From: Rhodovulum kholense
GTDB lineage: Bacteria; Pseudomonadota; Alphaproteobacteria; Rhodobacterales; Rhodobacteraceae
Reading direction: 5' to 3'
DNA length: 64,000 nt
Assembly (NCBI RefSeq): GCF_003053725.1
Contig: NZ_QAYC01000003.1
Span: 1 to 64,000, forward strand
Shown here: piece after piece, positions 37,300 to 45,565 of the stretch
Position numbering within the stretch: the first letter of the stretch is position 1
How the letters are laid out: the number at the start of each line of letters is the position of its first letter
Made by a program: the position numbers and the translations under genes
The notes under the pieces: model-generated
Database searches by the model: none
What the model saw: only the letters and a program-made list of their open reading frames with translations
What the model was told of the DNA's origin: nothing

Positions 37300-37766
37300 G
37301 GGGTCTCCTGAGCTGGCGCGGATCGGGCTTTGGAAAAAGCGGCAGAATGTCGCAGGTTTCGCTTGTGCCGCCCCGCCCAATATGTTTCTCTGATCTCAAG
37401 ATGCAACGGTGAGACGCGATCCAGGCGCGATCCACCGCAACGATGGCGCAAGGCGCCACGTCAGGGAACCGGGGAATTGGCCCATGTCGCTCCACATGGG
37501 CCTTTAGGGGGCCGGCGATTGCCGGGCCAGACCCATCAAGAGTCCGACGCTGCGCGCTCCCGCAGCGTCGGATTTCTTGTTTAGGGGCAATCGCACCGGT
37601 GCCACAGACCTCAGTTTGCCGCAGTGTCGCCCGGCTTGCGGCCTGTCCGCGCTGTAGCTGTCTGCCGTGCGACCGTCACTTTGTGTCGCTTCCCGGGGCC
37701 GCGCCGCGGGGTGACATGGCCCGGCGTCTGGCGTATCACGCGTCAGGTTGAGGGAAAGAGCAGTCA
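37300..37766. other. Gene-free region between tldD and thrC
   Basis: This stretch of 467 bases between two divergent genes contains no plausible protein gene. It holds the two strong hairpins listed as the sRNA candidate, and the remaining flanks should contain the tldD and thrC promoters. AGGGAAAG lies ahead of thrC. Beyond the hairpins I see no repeat or known RNA signature; it does not match SRP RNA, tmRNA or RNase P consensus features that I know. Confidence 0.6.
37479..37582 (+). ncRNA. Candidate small RNA with two hairpins and a terminator
   Basis: Hairpin 1 has 9-base arms at 37479-37487 and 37494-37502. Hairpin 2 has 12-base arms at 37543-37554 and 37561-37572. Both have the same hexaloop, CGCTCC. 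Hairpin 2 is followed on the plus strand by TTTCTTGTTT, a good Rho-independent terminator. A loop containing CUCC can pair with Shine-Dalgarno sequences, as in Rhodobacter sRNAs of the CcsR type. The 5' end is unknown and the window may include only the 3' part. It could instead be two separate terminators. Confidence 0.45.
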
Positions 37767-39158
37767 ATGCGCTATGTGTCGACCCGGGGACAGGCCCCGG
37801 TCCTGAGTTTCGAAGAGGCGATGCTGACCGGGCTGGCCCGTGACGGCGGGCTCTATGTGCCCGAGACCGTGCCGACGATGCCGCCCGGGGCCATCGCCGC
37901 GCTGGCGGGGCTTTCCTATGAAGAGGCCGCGTTCCGGGTCATGCGCCCCTTCGTCGGCGACGCCTTCACGGATGCCGAGTTCGAGGCGATCATCGGCCGC
38001 GCCTATGCCGGCTTCAACCACGCCGCCCGCGCGCCGCTGGCCCAGATCGGCCCGAACCACTTCCTGCTTGAACTGTTCCACGGCCCCACGCTCGCGTTCA
38101 AGGACTTCGCGATGCAGCTGATCGGCCAGCTCTTCCAGGCCGCGCTGGAACGCTCGGGGCAACGGGTGACCATCGTCGGCGCGACCAGCGGCGATACCGG
38201 CTCGGCCGCGATCGAGGCCTTCCGCGGGCTGAGCAATGTCGATGTCTTCATCCTGTTCCCCGAAGGCCGGGTCAGCGAGGTGCAGCGCCGCCAGATGACC
38301 ACGCCCGCCGAGGACAACGTGCATGCGCTGGCGCTGAAGGGCGATTTCGACGATTGCCAGGCGCGGCTGAAGGACATGTTCAACCATTTCGAGTTCCGCG
38401 ACGCGGTCGGGCTTGCCGGCGTCAACTCGATCAACTGGGCGCGGGTGCTGGCCCAGGTCGTCTACTACTTCACCGCGGCGGTCTCGCTCGGCGCGCCGCA
38501 CCGCCCGGTCCGCTTCACCGTGCCCACGGGCAATTTCGGCGACATCTTCGCGGGCTATATCGCGCAGCGCATGGGCCTGCCCGTCGAGAAGCTGGTGATC
38601 GCCACCAACCAGAACGACATCCTGCACCGGGCGCTGACCGGCGGGGCCTATGAAACGAAGGGCGTTGCGCCCTCGATCAGCCCGTCGATGGACATTCAGG
38701 TGTCCTCGAACTTCGAGCGCGCCTTGTTCGAGGCCTATGGCCGCGACGGTGCGGCCGTGGCCGGGCAGATGGAGGACCTGAAATCCAAGGGCGGCTTTGC
38801 CATCAGCCAGGGCGCGCTGGAATTCCTGCGCGAGACCTTCGCCTCGGGCCGTGCGTCCGAGGCCGAGACGACAGACACGATCCGCGCGACCTTTGCCGCG
38901 ACGGGGCTGACGATCTGCCCGCATACGGCAGTGGGCGTGAAGGTCGCGGCCGACCAGCCCGCCTCGGCCGCGCCGATGGTGACGCTGGCCACGGCGCATC
39001 CGGCGAAATTCCCCGATGCGGTCGAGGCCGCCACCGGCGCGCGGCCGCCCCTTCCAAAATCGATGGCCGATCTGTATGACCGGCCGGAACGGGTGAGCCC
39101 GGTCGAGAACGACCTTGCCGCCCTCGAAGCCCTCATCAATGAAAGGCGCAAGCGTTGA
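37767..39158 (+). CDS. thrC: Threonine synthase
   Basis: A 463-residue PLP enzyme converting O-phosphohomoserine to threonine. The PLP lysine is in H-G-P-T-L-A-F-K-D-F near residue 107. G-A-T-S-G-D-T-G-S-A near 142 binds the cofactor phosphate, and the N-terminus R-Y-V-S-T-R-G is typical. It is cytoplasmic. Its stop overlaps the TTG start of the next gene, indicating coupling to the M16 peptidase. Confidence 0.97.
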   Translation: MRYVSTRGQAPVLSFEEAMLTGLARDGGLYVPETVPTMPPGAIAALAGLSYEEAAFRVMRPFVGDAFTDAEFEAIIGRAYAGFNHAARAPLAQIGPNHFLLELFHGPTLAFKDFAMQLIGQLFQAALERSGQRVTIVGATSGDTGSAAIEAFRGLSNVDVFILFPEGRVSEVQRRQMTTPAEDNVHALALKGDFDDCQARLKDMFNHFEFRDAVGLAGVNSINWARVLAQVVYYFTAAVSLGAPHRPVRFTVPTGNFGDIFAGYIAQRMGLPVEKLVIATNQNDILHRALTGGAYETKGVAPSISPSMDIQVSSNFERALFEAYGRDGAAVAGQMEDLKSKGGFAISQGALEFLRETFASGRASEAETTDTIRATFAATGLTICPHTAVGVKVAADQPASAAPMVTLATAHPAKFPDAVEAATGARPPLPKSMADLYDRPERVSPVENDLAALEALINERRKR

Positions 39159-40417
39159 GCGTCGAGCTGCACAGGCTGCCGAACGGATTTCGTATCGTGA
39201 CCGAGCGGATGCCCGGTCTGCAATCCGCGGCCATCGGGATCTGGATCATGGCCGGGGGGCGCGACGAGCGGCCCGAGGAAAACGGCATCGCGCATTTCCT
39301 TGAACACATGGCCTTCAAGGGCACCGAGAAGCGCACGACCCTGCAGATCGCCGAAGCGATCGAGGATGTGGGCGGCTATATCAATGCCTATACCTCGCGC
39401 GAGATGACCGCCTATTACGCCCGGGTGCTGGAGGCCGACGTGCCGCTGGCGCTGGACGTGCTGGCCGACATCCTGGTGAACCCGCTTTTCGCCGAAGAAG
39501 AGATCGAGGTCGAACGAGGGGTGATCCTGCAGGAAATCGGGCAGGTGCTCGACACCCCCGACGACGTGATCTTCGACTGGCTGCAAGAGGTCGCCTATCC
39601 CGATCAGGCGCTGGGCCGGTCGATCCTCGGCCCGGCCGAGCGGGTGCGAGGCTTCACCCGCGAGGATCTTTTCCGTTTCATCGGCACGCATTACACGCCC
39701 GACCGGATGATCCTGGCCGCCGCGGGTGCGGTCGATCACGCCGAGATCGTGCGCCTGGCCGAGGCGCTTTTTTCGGGACAGACACCCGCCGCGCGCGGCC
39801 AGCTGGACCCCGCGCGTTTCGCCAGCGGCGAGCGGCGCGAGATCAAGCCGCTGGAACAGGCGCATATGGCGCTGGCCTTCGAATGCCCCGGCTATCGCGA
39901 CCCGGGCATCTATACCGCGCAGGTCTTCTCGACCGCGCTGGGGGGCGGCATGTCCTCGCGGCTGTTCCAGGAACTGCGCGAGAAACGCGGGCTCTGCTAT
40001 ACCGTCTTCGCCCAGACCGGCGCCTATGCCGATACCGGGATGCTGACGCTTTACGCGGGGACCAGCGCCGAACAGGTCGGACCGATGGCCGAGCTGACCA
40101 TGGCCGAACTGGCCCGCGCCGCCCAGGACATGACGCCGGCCGAGGTGGCGCGCGCCCGGGTGCAGATGAAGGCGGGGCTTTTGATGGGGCTGGAAAGCCC
40201 GTCCAACCGGGCCGAACGGCTGGCGCGGCTGGTCTCGATCTGGGACCGCGTGCCCGGGGTCGAGGAGACGGTCGCCAATATCGACGCGGTCACCACCGGC
40301 GATGTGCGCGAGTTCGCGGCCCGGCTGGCCGGAACCGCCCGCCCGGCGCTGGCCCTTTACGGCCCCGTCTCGGGGGCACCGGCGCTTGACGCGCTGCAAG
40401 GCAGGCTCGCCGCCTGA
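39155..40417 (+). CDS. M16-family zinc peptidase (processing-peptidase-like)
   Basis: A 420-residue metallopeptidase with the inverse zinc motif H-F-L-E-H-M-A-F near residue 47 and a Glu about 77 residues later (E-R-G-V-I-L-Q-E-I). The start is TTG overlapping the thrC stop. It is similar to the mitochondrial processing peptidase beta subunit. Substrates are unknown; it may clear presequence-like peptides. Its stop is overlapped by the following acetyltransferase ATG (TGATG). Confidence 0.94.
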   Translation: MSVELHRLPNGFRIVTERMPGLQSAAIGIWIMAGGRDERPEENGIAHFLEHMAFKGTEKRTTLQIAEAIEDVGGYINAYTSREMTAYYARVLEADVPLALDVLADILVNPLFAEEEIEVERGVILQEIGQVLDTPDDVIFDWLQEVAYPDQALGRSILGPAERVRGFTREDLFRFIGTHYTPDRMILAAAGAVDHAEIVRLAEALFSGQTPAARGQLDPARFASGERREIKPLEQAHMALAFECPGYRDPGIYTAQVFSTALGGGMSSRLFQELREKRGLCYTVFAQTGAYADTGMLTLYAGTSAEQVGPMAELTMAELARAAQDMTPAEVARARVQMKAGLLMGLESPSNRAERLARLVSIWDRVPGVEETVANIDAVTTGDVREFAARLAGTARPALALYGPVSGAPALDALQGRLAA

Positions 40418-41007
40418 TGCTGGGGTTCAGGCGCAAGGTCCGGATCGAGACCGAGCGAATGACCCTGCGCCCCCCGGTTCATGCCGATTTCCGGCCCTGG
40501 GCGATGCTCAGGGCCGAGAGCATGGGGTTCCTCACCCCCTGGGAACCGACCTGGTCGCCCGACCATCTGTCGCGCAAGGCCTTCACCAACCGGGTCTACT
40601 GGGCACAGCGGGCGCTGGGCACCGGCTCGGCGGTGCCGCTTTTCCTGTTCCGCCACTCGGACGACGCGCTGCTGGGGGCGATCACGCTTGACAACATCCG
40701 CCGCGGCCCGTCGCAATCGGGCACGCTCGGCTACTGGATCGGCGAATGCCATGCCCGCCACGGCTACATGCGCGAGGCGATCGAGGCTCTGGTGCAATAC
40801 GCCTTCACCCACAAGGATCTGAGCCGGATCGAGGCTGCCTGCCTGCCCGAGAATGCCGCCTCGCGCGGGGTTCTGGAAAAATGCGGCTTCAAATACGAAG
40901 GCGTGGCCCAGAGCTATCTGCAGATCAACGGACGCTGGCGCAATCACGTGCTCTATTCGAACCTGCGCCGCGACCGGCGCGGCCGGACCGAGACCGGTCT
41001 GGCCTGA
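40417..41007 (+). CDS. rimJ: GNAT acetyltransferase, RimJ-like
   Basis: A 196-residue N-acetyltransferase. Acetyl-CoA motifs are seen in G-T-L-G-Y-W-I-G-E-C-H-A-R and G-Y-M-R-E-A-I-E-A near residues 105-125. A later N-A-A-S-R-G-V-L-E-K-C-G-F motif is typical of RimJ/RimL proteins, which acetylate ribosomal protein N-termini. It is coupled to the upstream peptidase by a four-base overlap. Target identity is uncertain, and the symbol reflects the family only. Confidence 0.85.
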   Translation: MLGFRRKVRIETERMTLRPPVHADFRPWAMLRAESMGFLTPWEPTWSPDHLSRKAFTNRVYWAQRALGTGSAVPLFLFRHSDDALLGAITLDNIRRGPSQSGTLGYWIGECHARHGYMREAIEALVQYAFTHKDLSRIEAACLPENAASRGVLEKCGFKYEGVAQSYLQINGRWRNHVLYSNLRRDRRGRTETGLA

Positions 41008-41025
41008 GGCCGTCCGGCGCAGGGC

Positions 41026-41814
41026 CTAGCGTTTCAGCACCAGCCCCTGTCCGGTCGGCAGCGGGAAGACCCGATAGTTGCGGGCGTCGAACCACGGGTC
41101 CTCGGCCAGCTTCTGCGCACGGTAGCCCATCGACCATTCGTAATCGTCAAGAATGACGATGCCGCCCGGCACCACCCGGTCGAACAGCATTTCCAGCGCG
41201 GCAAGTTCCGCTCCGACCTGGTTGAGGTCGAGATGCAGGTAGGAAATCTTCTGCGGCGCCTCGGTCCGCAGGACCTCTGGTATGCGGCCGCGCACGATCC
41301 GCACCGTCGGATAGCCCGCGAACCGCGCCTGCACCCGGGCGTGCAGGTCCGGCCCGTGTTCCGGCATCGCGTGATGCGGGTCGCTGTCGTCATGTTCGAA
41401 AAGATCGTAAGCCCAGAACTGGCGAGGGAATTCCGGCCCGCCCAGATAGTCGACCACGACCTTGACCGCGGTGCCGCGATAGCAGCCGCATTCGACGAAG
41501 TCGCCCTCGAGCTGGACCGCGTGATAGCCCGCGCAGGCCAGGATATACCGCCGCCAGACCGTCGCCTGGTCGATCGCGTGATCGCCCAGATTGCCCTGCC
41601 AGGCGGTCATGAAGGGCTGGTCGTCGAACATCGAGTTGTTGCGCCCCCAGCTGAGGAAATTGTCGGCGAAATGGACGCCGCCCGCCATGCGCTTGGCCAT
41701 TGCCCGGGCGAAGGCGGCGATCTCGTCGGCATCGGTGATGCCCCAGAAGACCGGAACGAAGAAATCCTGCACGACATTGGGGTCGGCGGGGGGGGTGAGT
41801 TTCGGCAGTTGCAT
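41026..41814 (-). CDS. TylF/macrocin O-methyltransferase-like SAM enzyme
   Basis: A 262-residue class I methyltransferase of the TylF family. The SAM region is G-D-F-V-E-C-G-C-Y-R-G near residue 105. D-L-N-Q-V and P-G-G-I-V-I-L-D-D-Y-E-W near 210 carry the metal-binding Asp pair. The family methylates sugars or small molecules. The ATG at 41814 is used because AGAGG precedes it at good spacing; the longer frame begins within arginine-rich sequence. Its function here is not clear; no partner glycan genes adjoin it. Confidence 0.82.
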   Translation of the reverse strand: MQLPKLTPPADPNVVQDFFVPVFWGITDADEIAAFARAMAKRMAGGVHFADNFLSWGRNNSMFDDQPFMTAWQGNLGDHAIDQATVWRRYILACAGYHAVQLEGDFVECGCYRGTAVKVVVDYLGGPEFPRQFWAYDLFEHDDSDPHHAMPEHGPDLHARVQARFAGYPTVRIVRGRIPEVLRTEAPQKISYLHLDLNQVGAELAALEMLFDRVVPGGIVILDDYEWSMGYRAQKLAEDPWFDARNYRVFPLPTGQGLVLKR

Positions 41815-41957
41815 GAGAACCCTCTGCGCCAGGACCCTGACGTGCTGTCCGGGCCTGGGCGCAGATAGCCATGCTTGCATTGATGCTGCGTGAATCGAAC
41901 CGCCCGGGCGTGACCGGCGCGGACCGGGCGCTATCTTCGGGGCGGGAGGTGCCATCC

Positions 41958-42773
41958 ATGCTGCGATCCTGCCTGATCCTGCTTGCGGTCCTGACCGCCT
42001 CGTCCGCCGCTGCCGATGGACGGCGGCTCAGCCATTGCATCGCCATCGCCGATGCGGACCCCGGCATCGCCTACCTGCACCGCGCGTCCTTCGGCACGCC
42101 GCTCGCCGAGAACGCGGTTCGGCTGACCTTCGTCGATCACGCGACCTTTCTGCTCGAAACTCCGGGCGGTCTGGTCGCGGCGACCGATTATACCGGCTAT
42201 CTCGGCCCGATGCCGGTCACGCCCGACGTGGTGACCATGAACAACGCCCACGAAACCCATTTCACATCCTTTCCCGATCCGGCCATTCCCCATGTGCTGC
42301 GGGGCTGGGCCAGGGACGGGGTCGCGGCCGATCATCACCTCGATCTGGGCGAGATGCTTGTGCGCAACGTGCCGACCGACATTCGCGGCTATGACAGCGC
42401 GGCGGTCCACCCCAACGGCAACTCGATCTTCGTCTTCGAGGTGGCGGGGCTTTGCATCGGGCATCTGGGCCACCTGCACCACATCCCGGACGAGGCGCAA
42501 TTCGCGGCGCTCGGGCGGCTCGACGTGGTGATGGCCCCGGTCGACGGGCGGCTGACGCTGGACCTGCCCTCGATGACCGCGGTGCTGACCCGGCTGAAAA
42601 GCTCGGTGGTGATCCCGATGCACTGGTTCGGCCCCCGGACGCTCGACCGCTTTCTGGCCGGCATGGCGGACGAGTTCGCGGTGACCCGGCCGGGGGATTC
42701 GTCGCTCGAGCTGTCGCTTCGCACGCTGCCGTCCCGTCCGACGGTCGTGGTGCTGGAGCCCCTCTCCGACTGA
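41958..42773 (+). CDS. Secreted metallo-beta-lactamase-fold hydrolase
   Basis: A 271-residue protein with a signal peptide (residues 1-18). The MBL-fold body shows V-D-H-A-T-F-L-L-E, N-N-A-H-E-T-H-F and G-H-L-G-H-L-H-H-I-P-D, and a final M-H-W-F-G. The strict H-x-H-x-D-H zinc motif is replaced by N-A-H-E-T-H, resembling UlaG-like members. The ATG at 41958 has GGGAGG upstream. It is divergent from the methyltransferase and lies before a FAD-linked oxidase gene. The substrate is unknown. Confidence 0.82.
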   Translation: MLRSCLILLAVLTASSAAADGRRLSHCIAIADADPGIAYLHRASFGTPLAENAVRLTFVDHATFLLETPGGLVAATDYTGYLGPMPVTPDVVTMNNAHETHFTSFPDPAIPHVLRGWARDGVAADHHLDLGEMLVRNVPTDIRGYDSAAVHPNGNSIFVFEVAGLCIGHLGHLHHIPDEAQFAALGRLDVVMAPVDGRLTLDLPSMTAVLTRLKSSVVIPMHWFGPRTLDRFLAGMADEFAVTRPGDSSLELSLRTLPSRPTVVVLEPLSD

Positions 42774-42859
42774 GCTCTCCGCCCGATCTGTCCAACCCTG
42801 TCCGACCGGCTTGCCAGCGGGCGGCCCGCCATGCTTCACCGGTGGGGAAAGGAATGCCC

Positions 42860-44278
42860 ATGCTGAACCCTGTCACCGACGCCTTTGCCGCCGACCTGCG
42901 CACTCGCCTGCCCGCCGCCGTCTTCCGCGAGTTGACGCCCGCCTATCTGGAAGAGCCGCGTGGCCGGTTCCGGGGGCAGGGAGGGCTGTTGCTGGCGCCG
43001 GGGCGGGTCGAGGAGGCGGCCGAGATCGTGCGCGCCTGCGCCACCGCGCGGGTCGGCATCGTGCCCTATGGCGGCGGGACCGGTCTTGTCGGCGGGCAGA
43101 TCCTGGAAGCGGGCCCCGCCCCGGTCATCGTCACGCTGGAACGGATGCGGGCCATTCGCGCGGTCCATGCCGACGAGAATGTGCTGGTGGCCGAGGCGGG
43201 CTGCATCCTGACCGAGGTGCAGGACGCGGCCGAGGCGGCGGGGCGGCTGTTTCCGCTGTCTCTGGCCTCCGAGGGCTCGGCGCGCATCGGCGGGCTTTTG
43301 TCGACCAATGCGGGCGGCGTCAACGTCCTGCGCCATGGCAATGCGCGCGATCTCTGCCTCGGGATCGAGGCGGTGCTGCCCGACGGGTCGATCCTGAAGG
43401 GGCTCAAGCGGCTCCGGAAGGACAATACCGGCTACGATCTGCGGTATCTTCTTATCGGGGCCGAAGGCACGCTGGGGCTGATCACCGCGGCAGCGCTGAA
43501 ACTGGCGCCCCGGCCTGCGAGAACGGGCGCGGCGCTTCTGGCGGTGCGCGATCCGGCGGCGGCGCTGGCGCTGCTGGCCCTGGCACGGGACCGGGTGGGC
43601 GAGGGGATCTCGGCCTTCGAGCTGATCCACCGTGCCGGGTTCGACTTCATCGCCGAGACCCTGCCCGACCTGCGCCGTCCCTTCGCCGATCCGCCGGACT
43701 GGACAGTGCTGATCGACCTCGGGCTCGGTGCCGGACAGGACCCGGGCGCGGCGCTCGAGGGCCTTTTCGCCGAGGCCTTCGAGGCGGGGCTGGTCTCGGA
43801 TGGTCTGGTGGCGCAGTCCGAGGCGCAGCGGCACGATTTCTGGATGGTGCGCGAATCGATCCCGCTGGCCAACCGGCGGATCGGGGCAATCTCGTCCCAC
43901 GACATCTCGGTGCCGCTTTCGGCGATCCCCGACTTCATCGCCGCGGCCGGGCCTGCGCTGGCCAGCATCGGCCGCTTCCGGATCAACTGCTTCGGTCATC
44001 TGGGCGACGGCAACCTGCATTACAACGTCTTCCCGATGCCGGGCGAGACCCGGGCCGATCATGAGCCCCGCCGCAGCGCCATCAAGCGCTGCATTCACGA
44101 TCTGGTGGTCTCCTTCGATGGCTCGGTCAGCGCCGAGCATGGGATCGGGCGGATGAAGGTCGAGGATCTGGAACGCTACGGCGACCCGGCGCGGCTGGCG
44201 GCGATGCGGGCGATCAAGGCCGCGCTCGATCCCGCGGGGATCATGAACCCGGGGGCGGTGCTGCGGGCTCCATCCTGA
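42860..44278 (+). CDS. FAD-linked 2-hydroxyacid dehydrogenase (GlcD/D2HGDH-like)
   Basis: A 472-residue flavoprotein. The FAD-binding domain contains P-Y-G-G-G-T-G-L-V-G-G near residue 72 and S-T-N-A-G-G-V-N-V-L-R near 150. The C-terminal FAD-oxidase domain shows N-C-F-G-H-L-G-D-G-N-L-H-Y-N and a final S-A-E-H-G-I-G-R-M-K. Relatives oxidise D-2-hydroxyglutarate, D-lactate or glycolate. The ATG at 42860 is preferred because AAAGGA lies 6 bases upstream; an ATG six bases earlier overlaps that site. Confidence 0.92.
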   Translation: MLNPVTDAFAADLRTRLPAAVFRELTPAYLEEPRGRFRGQGGLLLAPGRVEEAAEIVRACATARVGIVPYGGGTGLVGGQILEAGPAPVIVTLERMRAIRAVHADENVLVAEAGCILTEVQDAAEAAGRLFPLSLASEGSARIGGLLSTNAGGVNVLRHGNARDLCLGIEAVLPDGSILKGLKRLRKDNTGYDLRYLLIGAEGTLGLITAAALKLAPRPARTGAALLAVRDPAAALALLALARDRVGEGISAFELIHRAGFDFIAETLPDLRRPFADPPDWTVLIDLGLGAGQDPGAALEGLFAEAFEAGLVSDGLVAQSEAQRHDFWMVRESIPLANRRIGAISSHDISVPLSAIPDFIAAAGPALASIGRFRINCFGHLGDGNLHYNVFPMPGETRADHEPRRSAIKRCIHDLVVSFDGSVSAEHGIGRMKVEDLERYGDPARLAAMRAIKAALDPAGIMNPGAVLRAPS

Positions 44279-44308
44279 TCTCGGGGGCGGACGGCGCGGT
44301 CGCGTCGT

Positions 44309-44362
44309 GGGTATTTTCGCCAAGAAGAAGCGGACGTTCGTTTCTTCTTGGCAGAAATACCC
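44309..44362. repeat. Long imperfect inverted repeat
   Basis: GGGTATTTTCGCCAAGAAGA on the left pairs with CTTCTTGGCAGAAATACCC on the right around a short central spacer. Stems of this type occur repeatedly between convergent genes in Rhodobacteraceae as I recall, and probably act as bidirectional terminators. It lies between the plus-strand oxidase and the minus-strand apt. No second copy was found in this window. Confidence 0.7.
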
Positions 44363-44396
44363 TGGGGGTCCGGGGGCAACGCCCCCGGCGCTGTCG

Positions 44397-44936
44397 TCAG
44401 GCGCCCTCGTAGGCGCAGAGCGTATGCACGTCCATGCCCATCTCTTCCAGCCGCTTGCGGCCGCCAAGATCGGGCAGGTCGACGATGAAGGCGCAACCGA
44501 TCACCTCGGCGCCAAGCCGTTCGCACAGCTTGATGCCCGCCTCGCAGGTCCCGCCGGTGGCCAGGAGATCGTCGACGATCAGCACCTTTTCGCCCGGAGC
44601 GAGCGCGTCGTCATGGATCTCGACCACGGCCTCGCCATATTCGAGCTTGTATTCCTCGGCGATGGTCGCGGCCGGAAGCTTGCCCTTCTTGCGGATCGGC
44701 ACGAAGCCCTTGGAAAGCTGGTGCGCGATGGCGCCGCCAAGGATGAAGCCGCGCGCCTCGAGCCCCACCACCTTGTCGATCTGCGCCCCGGCATAGGGGT
44801 TCAGCAACTGGTCGATGGCCATCCGAAACCCGCGCGGATCGGCGAAAAGCGTGGTCACGTCGCGAAACATGATCCCCTCATGGGGGAAATCGACGATGGT
44901 GCGGATGTAGTCCTTGACGCTGCTGCTGGCGATCAT
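44397..44936 (-). CDS. apt: Adenine phosphoribosyltransferase
   Basis: A 179-residue purine-salvage enzyme making AMP from adenine and PRPP. It shows [12 protein letters not shown] at the N-terminus, [10 protein letters not shown], and the PRPP motif [13 protein letters not shown] near residue 125. The ATG at 44936 is used, with AGAGGG 8 bases upstream; a TTG upstream would add 16 residues not typical of the family. Confidence 0.96.
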   Translation of the reverse strand: MIASSSVKDYIRTIVDFPHEGIMFRDVTTLFADPRGFRMAIDQLLNPYAGAQIDKVVGLEARGFILGGAIAHQLSKGFVPIRKKGKLPAATIAEEYKLEYGEAVVEIHDDALAPGEKVLIVDDLLATGGTCEAGIKLCERLGAEVIGCAFIVDLPDLGGRKRLEEMGMDVHTLCAYEGA

Positions 44937-45041
44937 CCCGGGGGCCCTCTGCTTCAGATCCTTCGGGCCCCGGTTCTGGCGCAAGGCCTTGCCTCCCGCA
45001 AGGGCGTGGTTTGACGCAAGCGGCGGGTCGGCTGCGACGGA

Positions 45042-45158
45042 TCAGCTGCGCGAGGTCATGAAATAGCGGTAGAACCGGTCGGAAATCCAGCTGAGATGCG
45101 GTTTTCGCCAGTCCATCCGGTCCCGCGTCAACAGGGTCTGCGCGACATGAAGATTCAT
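45042..45158 (-). CDS. Putative 38-residue small protein
   Basis: A 117-base frame starting ATG at 45158 and ending TGA at 45042. It encodes a 38-residue basic and aromatic peptide (M-N-L-H-V-A-Q...F-Y-R-Y-F-M-T-S). GGAAGG lies about 9 bases before the ATG, a good ribosome site. There is no hydrophobic helix long enough for a membrane span. It is divergent from the 45265 gene across a palindrome. I do not recognise it, and expression is unproven. Confidence 0.5.
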   Translation of the reverse strand: MNLHVAQTLLTRDRMDWRKPHLSWISDRFYRYFMTSRS

Positions 45159-45216
45159 TTTCCCGATCCCTTCCTTTTTCTCTTGTGGACCCATGCCCGC
45201 TTGAGGTTAATGGAAA

Positions 45217-45228
45217 ATGTATATACAT
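45217..45228. promoter_or_regulatory. Perfect 12-base palindrome, candidate operator
   Basis: ATGTATATACAT is a perfect palindrome between the divergent small genes at 45158 and 45265. A TTGAGG at 45201-45206 and the TATACA inside the palindrome could form an overlapping promoter, but spacing is only 15 bases. An RHH protein encoded at 45265 might bind it. Confidence 0.5.
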
Positions 45229-45264
45229 CGCCTAGGCAAAAATCAATGGCGGCGTGAGGTCCGG

Positions 45265-45435
45265 ATGGGGAAGAAGGGCGGCAAGAAGGACAGTCAGCTG
45301 GTGTTGCGGCTCGACAAGGACGAGCGCGAGGAATTTGTCGCGCTCTGCAAGGCGCTCGATACCAGTGCGGCGCGCGAGATCCGGGCCTTCATCCGGAAAT
45401 TCGTGCGCGAGAACGGTTCCGAGCCGCGAAAGTAG
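45265..45435 (+). CDS. Small ribbon-helix-helix-like protein
   Basis: A 56-residue protein. A lysine-rich N-terminus (M-G-K-K-G-G-K-K-D) is followed by a strand S-Q-L-V-L-R-L and helices with D-E-R-E-E-F-V-A-L-C-K-A and S-A-A-R-E-I-R-A-F-I-R-K-F, a pattern fitting RHH DNA-binding proteins. The ATG at 45265 has GAGG 6 bases upstream; an upstream in-frame ATG at 45217 lies in the palindrome and would lengthen it by 16 residues. The function as a regulator is inferred. Confidence 0.65.
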   Translation: MGKKGGKKDSQLVLRLDKDEREEFVALCKALDTSAAREIRAFIRKFVRENGSEPRK

Positions 45436-45565
45436 CGGCGCGGCGCCAAAGACCGCAAGGCCGCGCCTCGCGCCCCTTGAAGGGGACGCGGCGCCATCCT
45501 AGGTCGGCCTCGCCGCGCCCCGGGTCCGGGCGCGGCCGGCGGGGTCGGGGCCTTGGAGTTTTCCC

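Noticed and set aside
37300-37478. Full-length 6S, SRP or RNase P RNA upstream of the hairpins
   Set aside because: None of the signatures I know for these RNAs is visible, so only the hairpin segment is proposed as an sRNA candidate.
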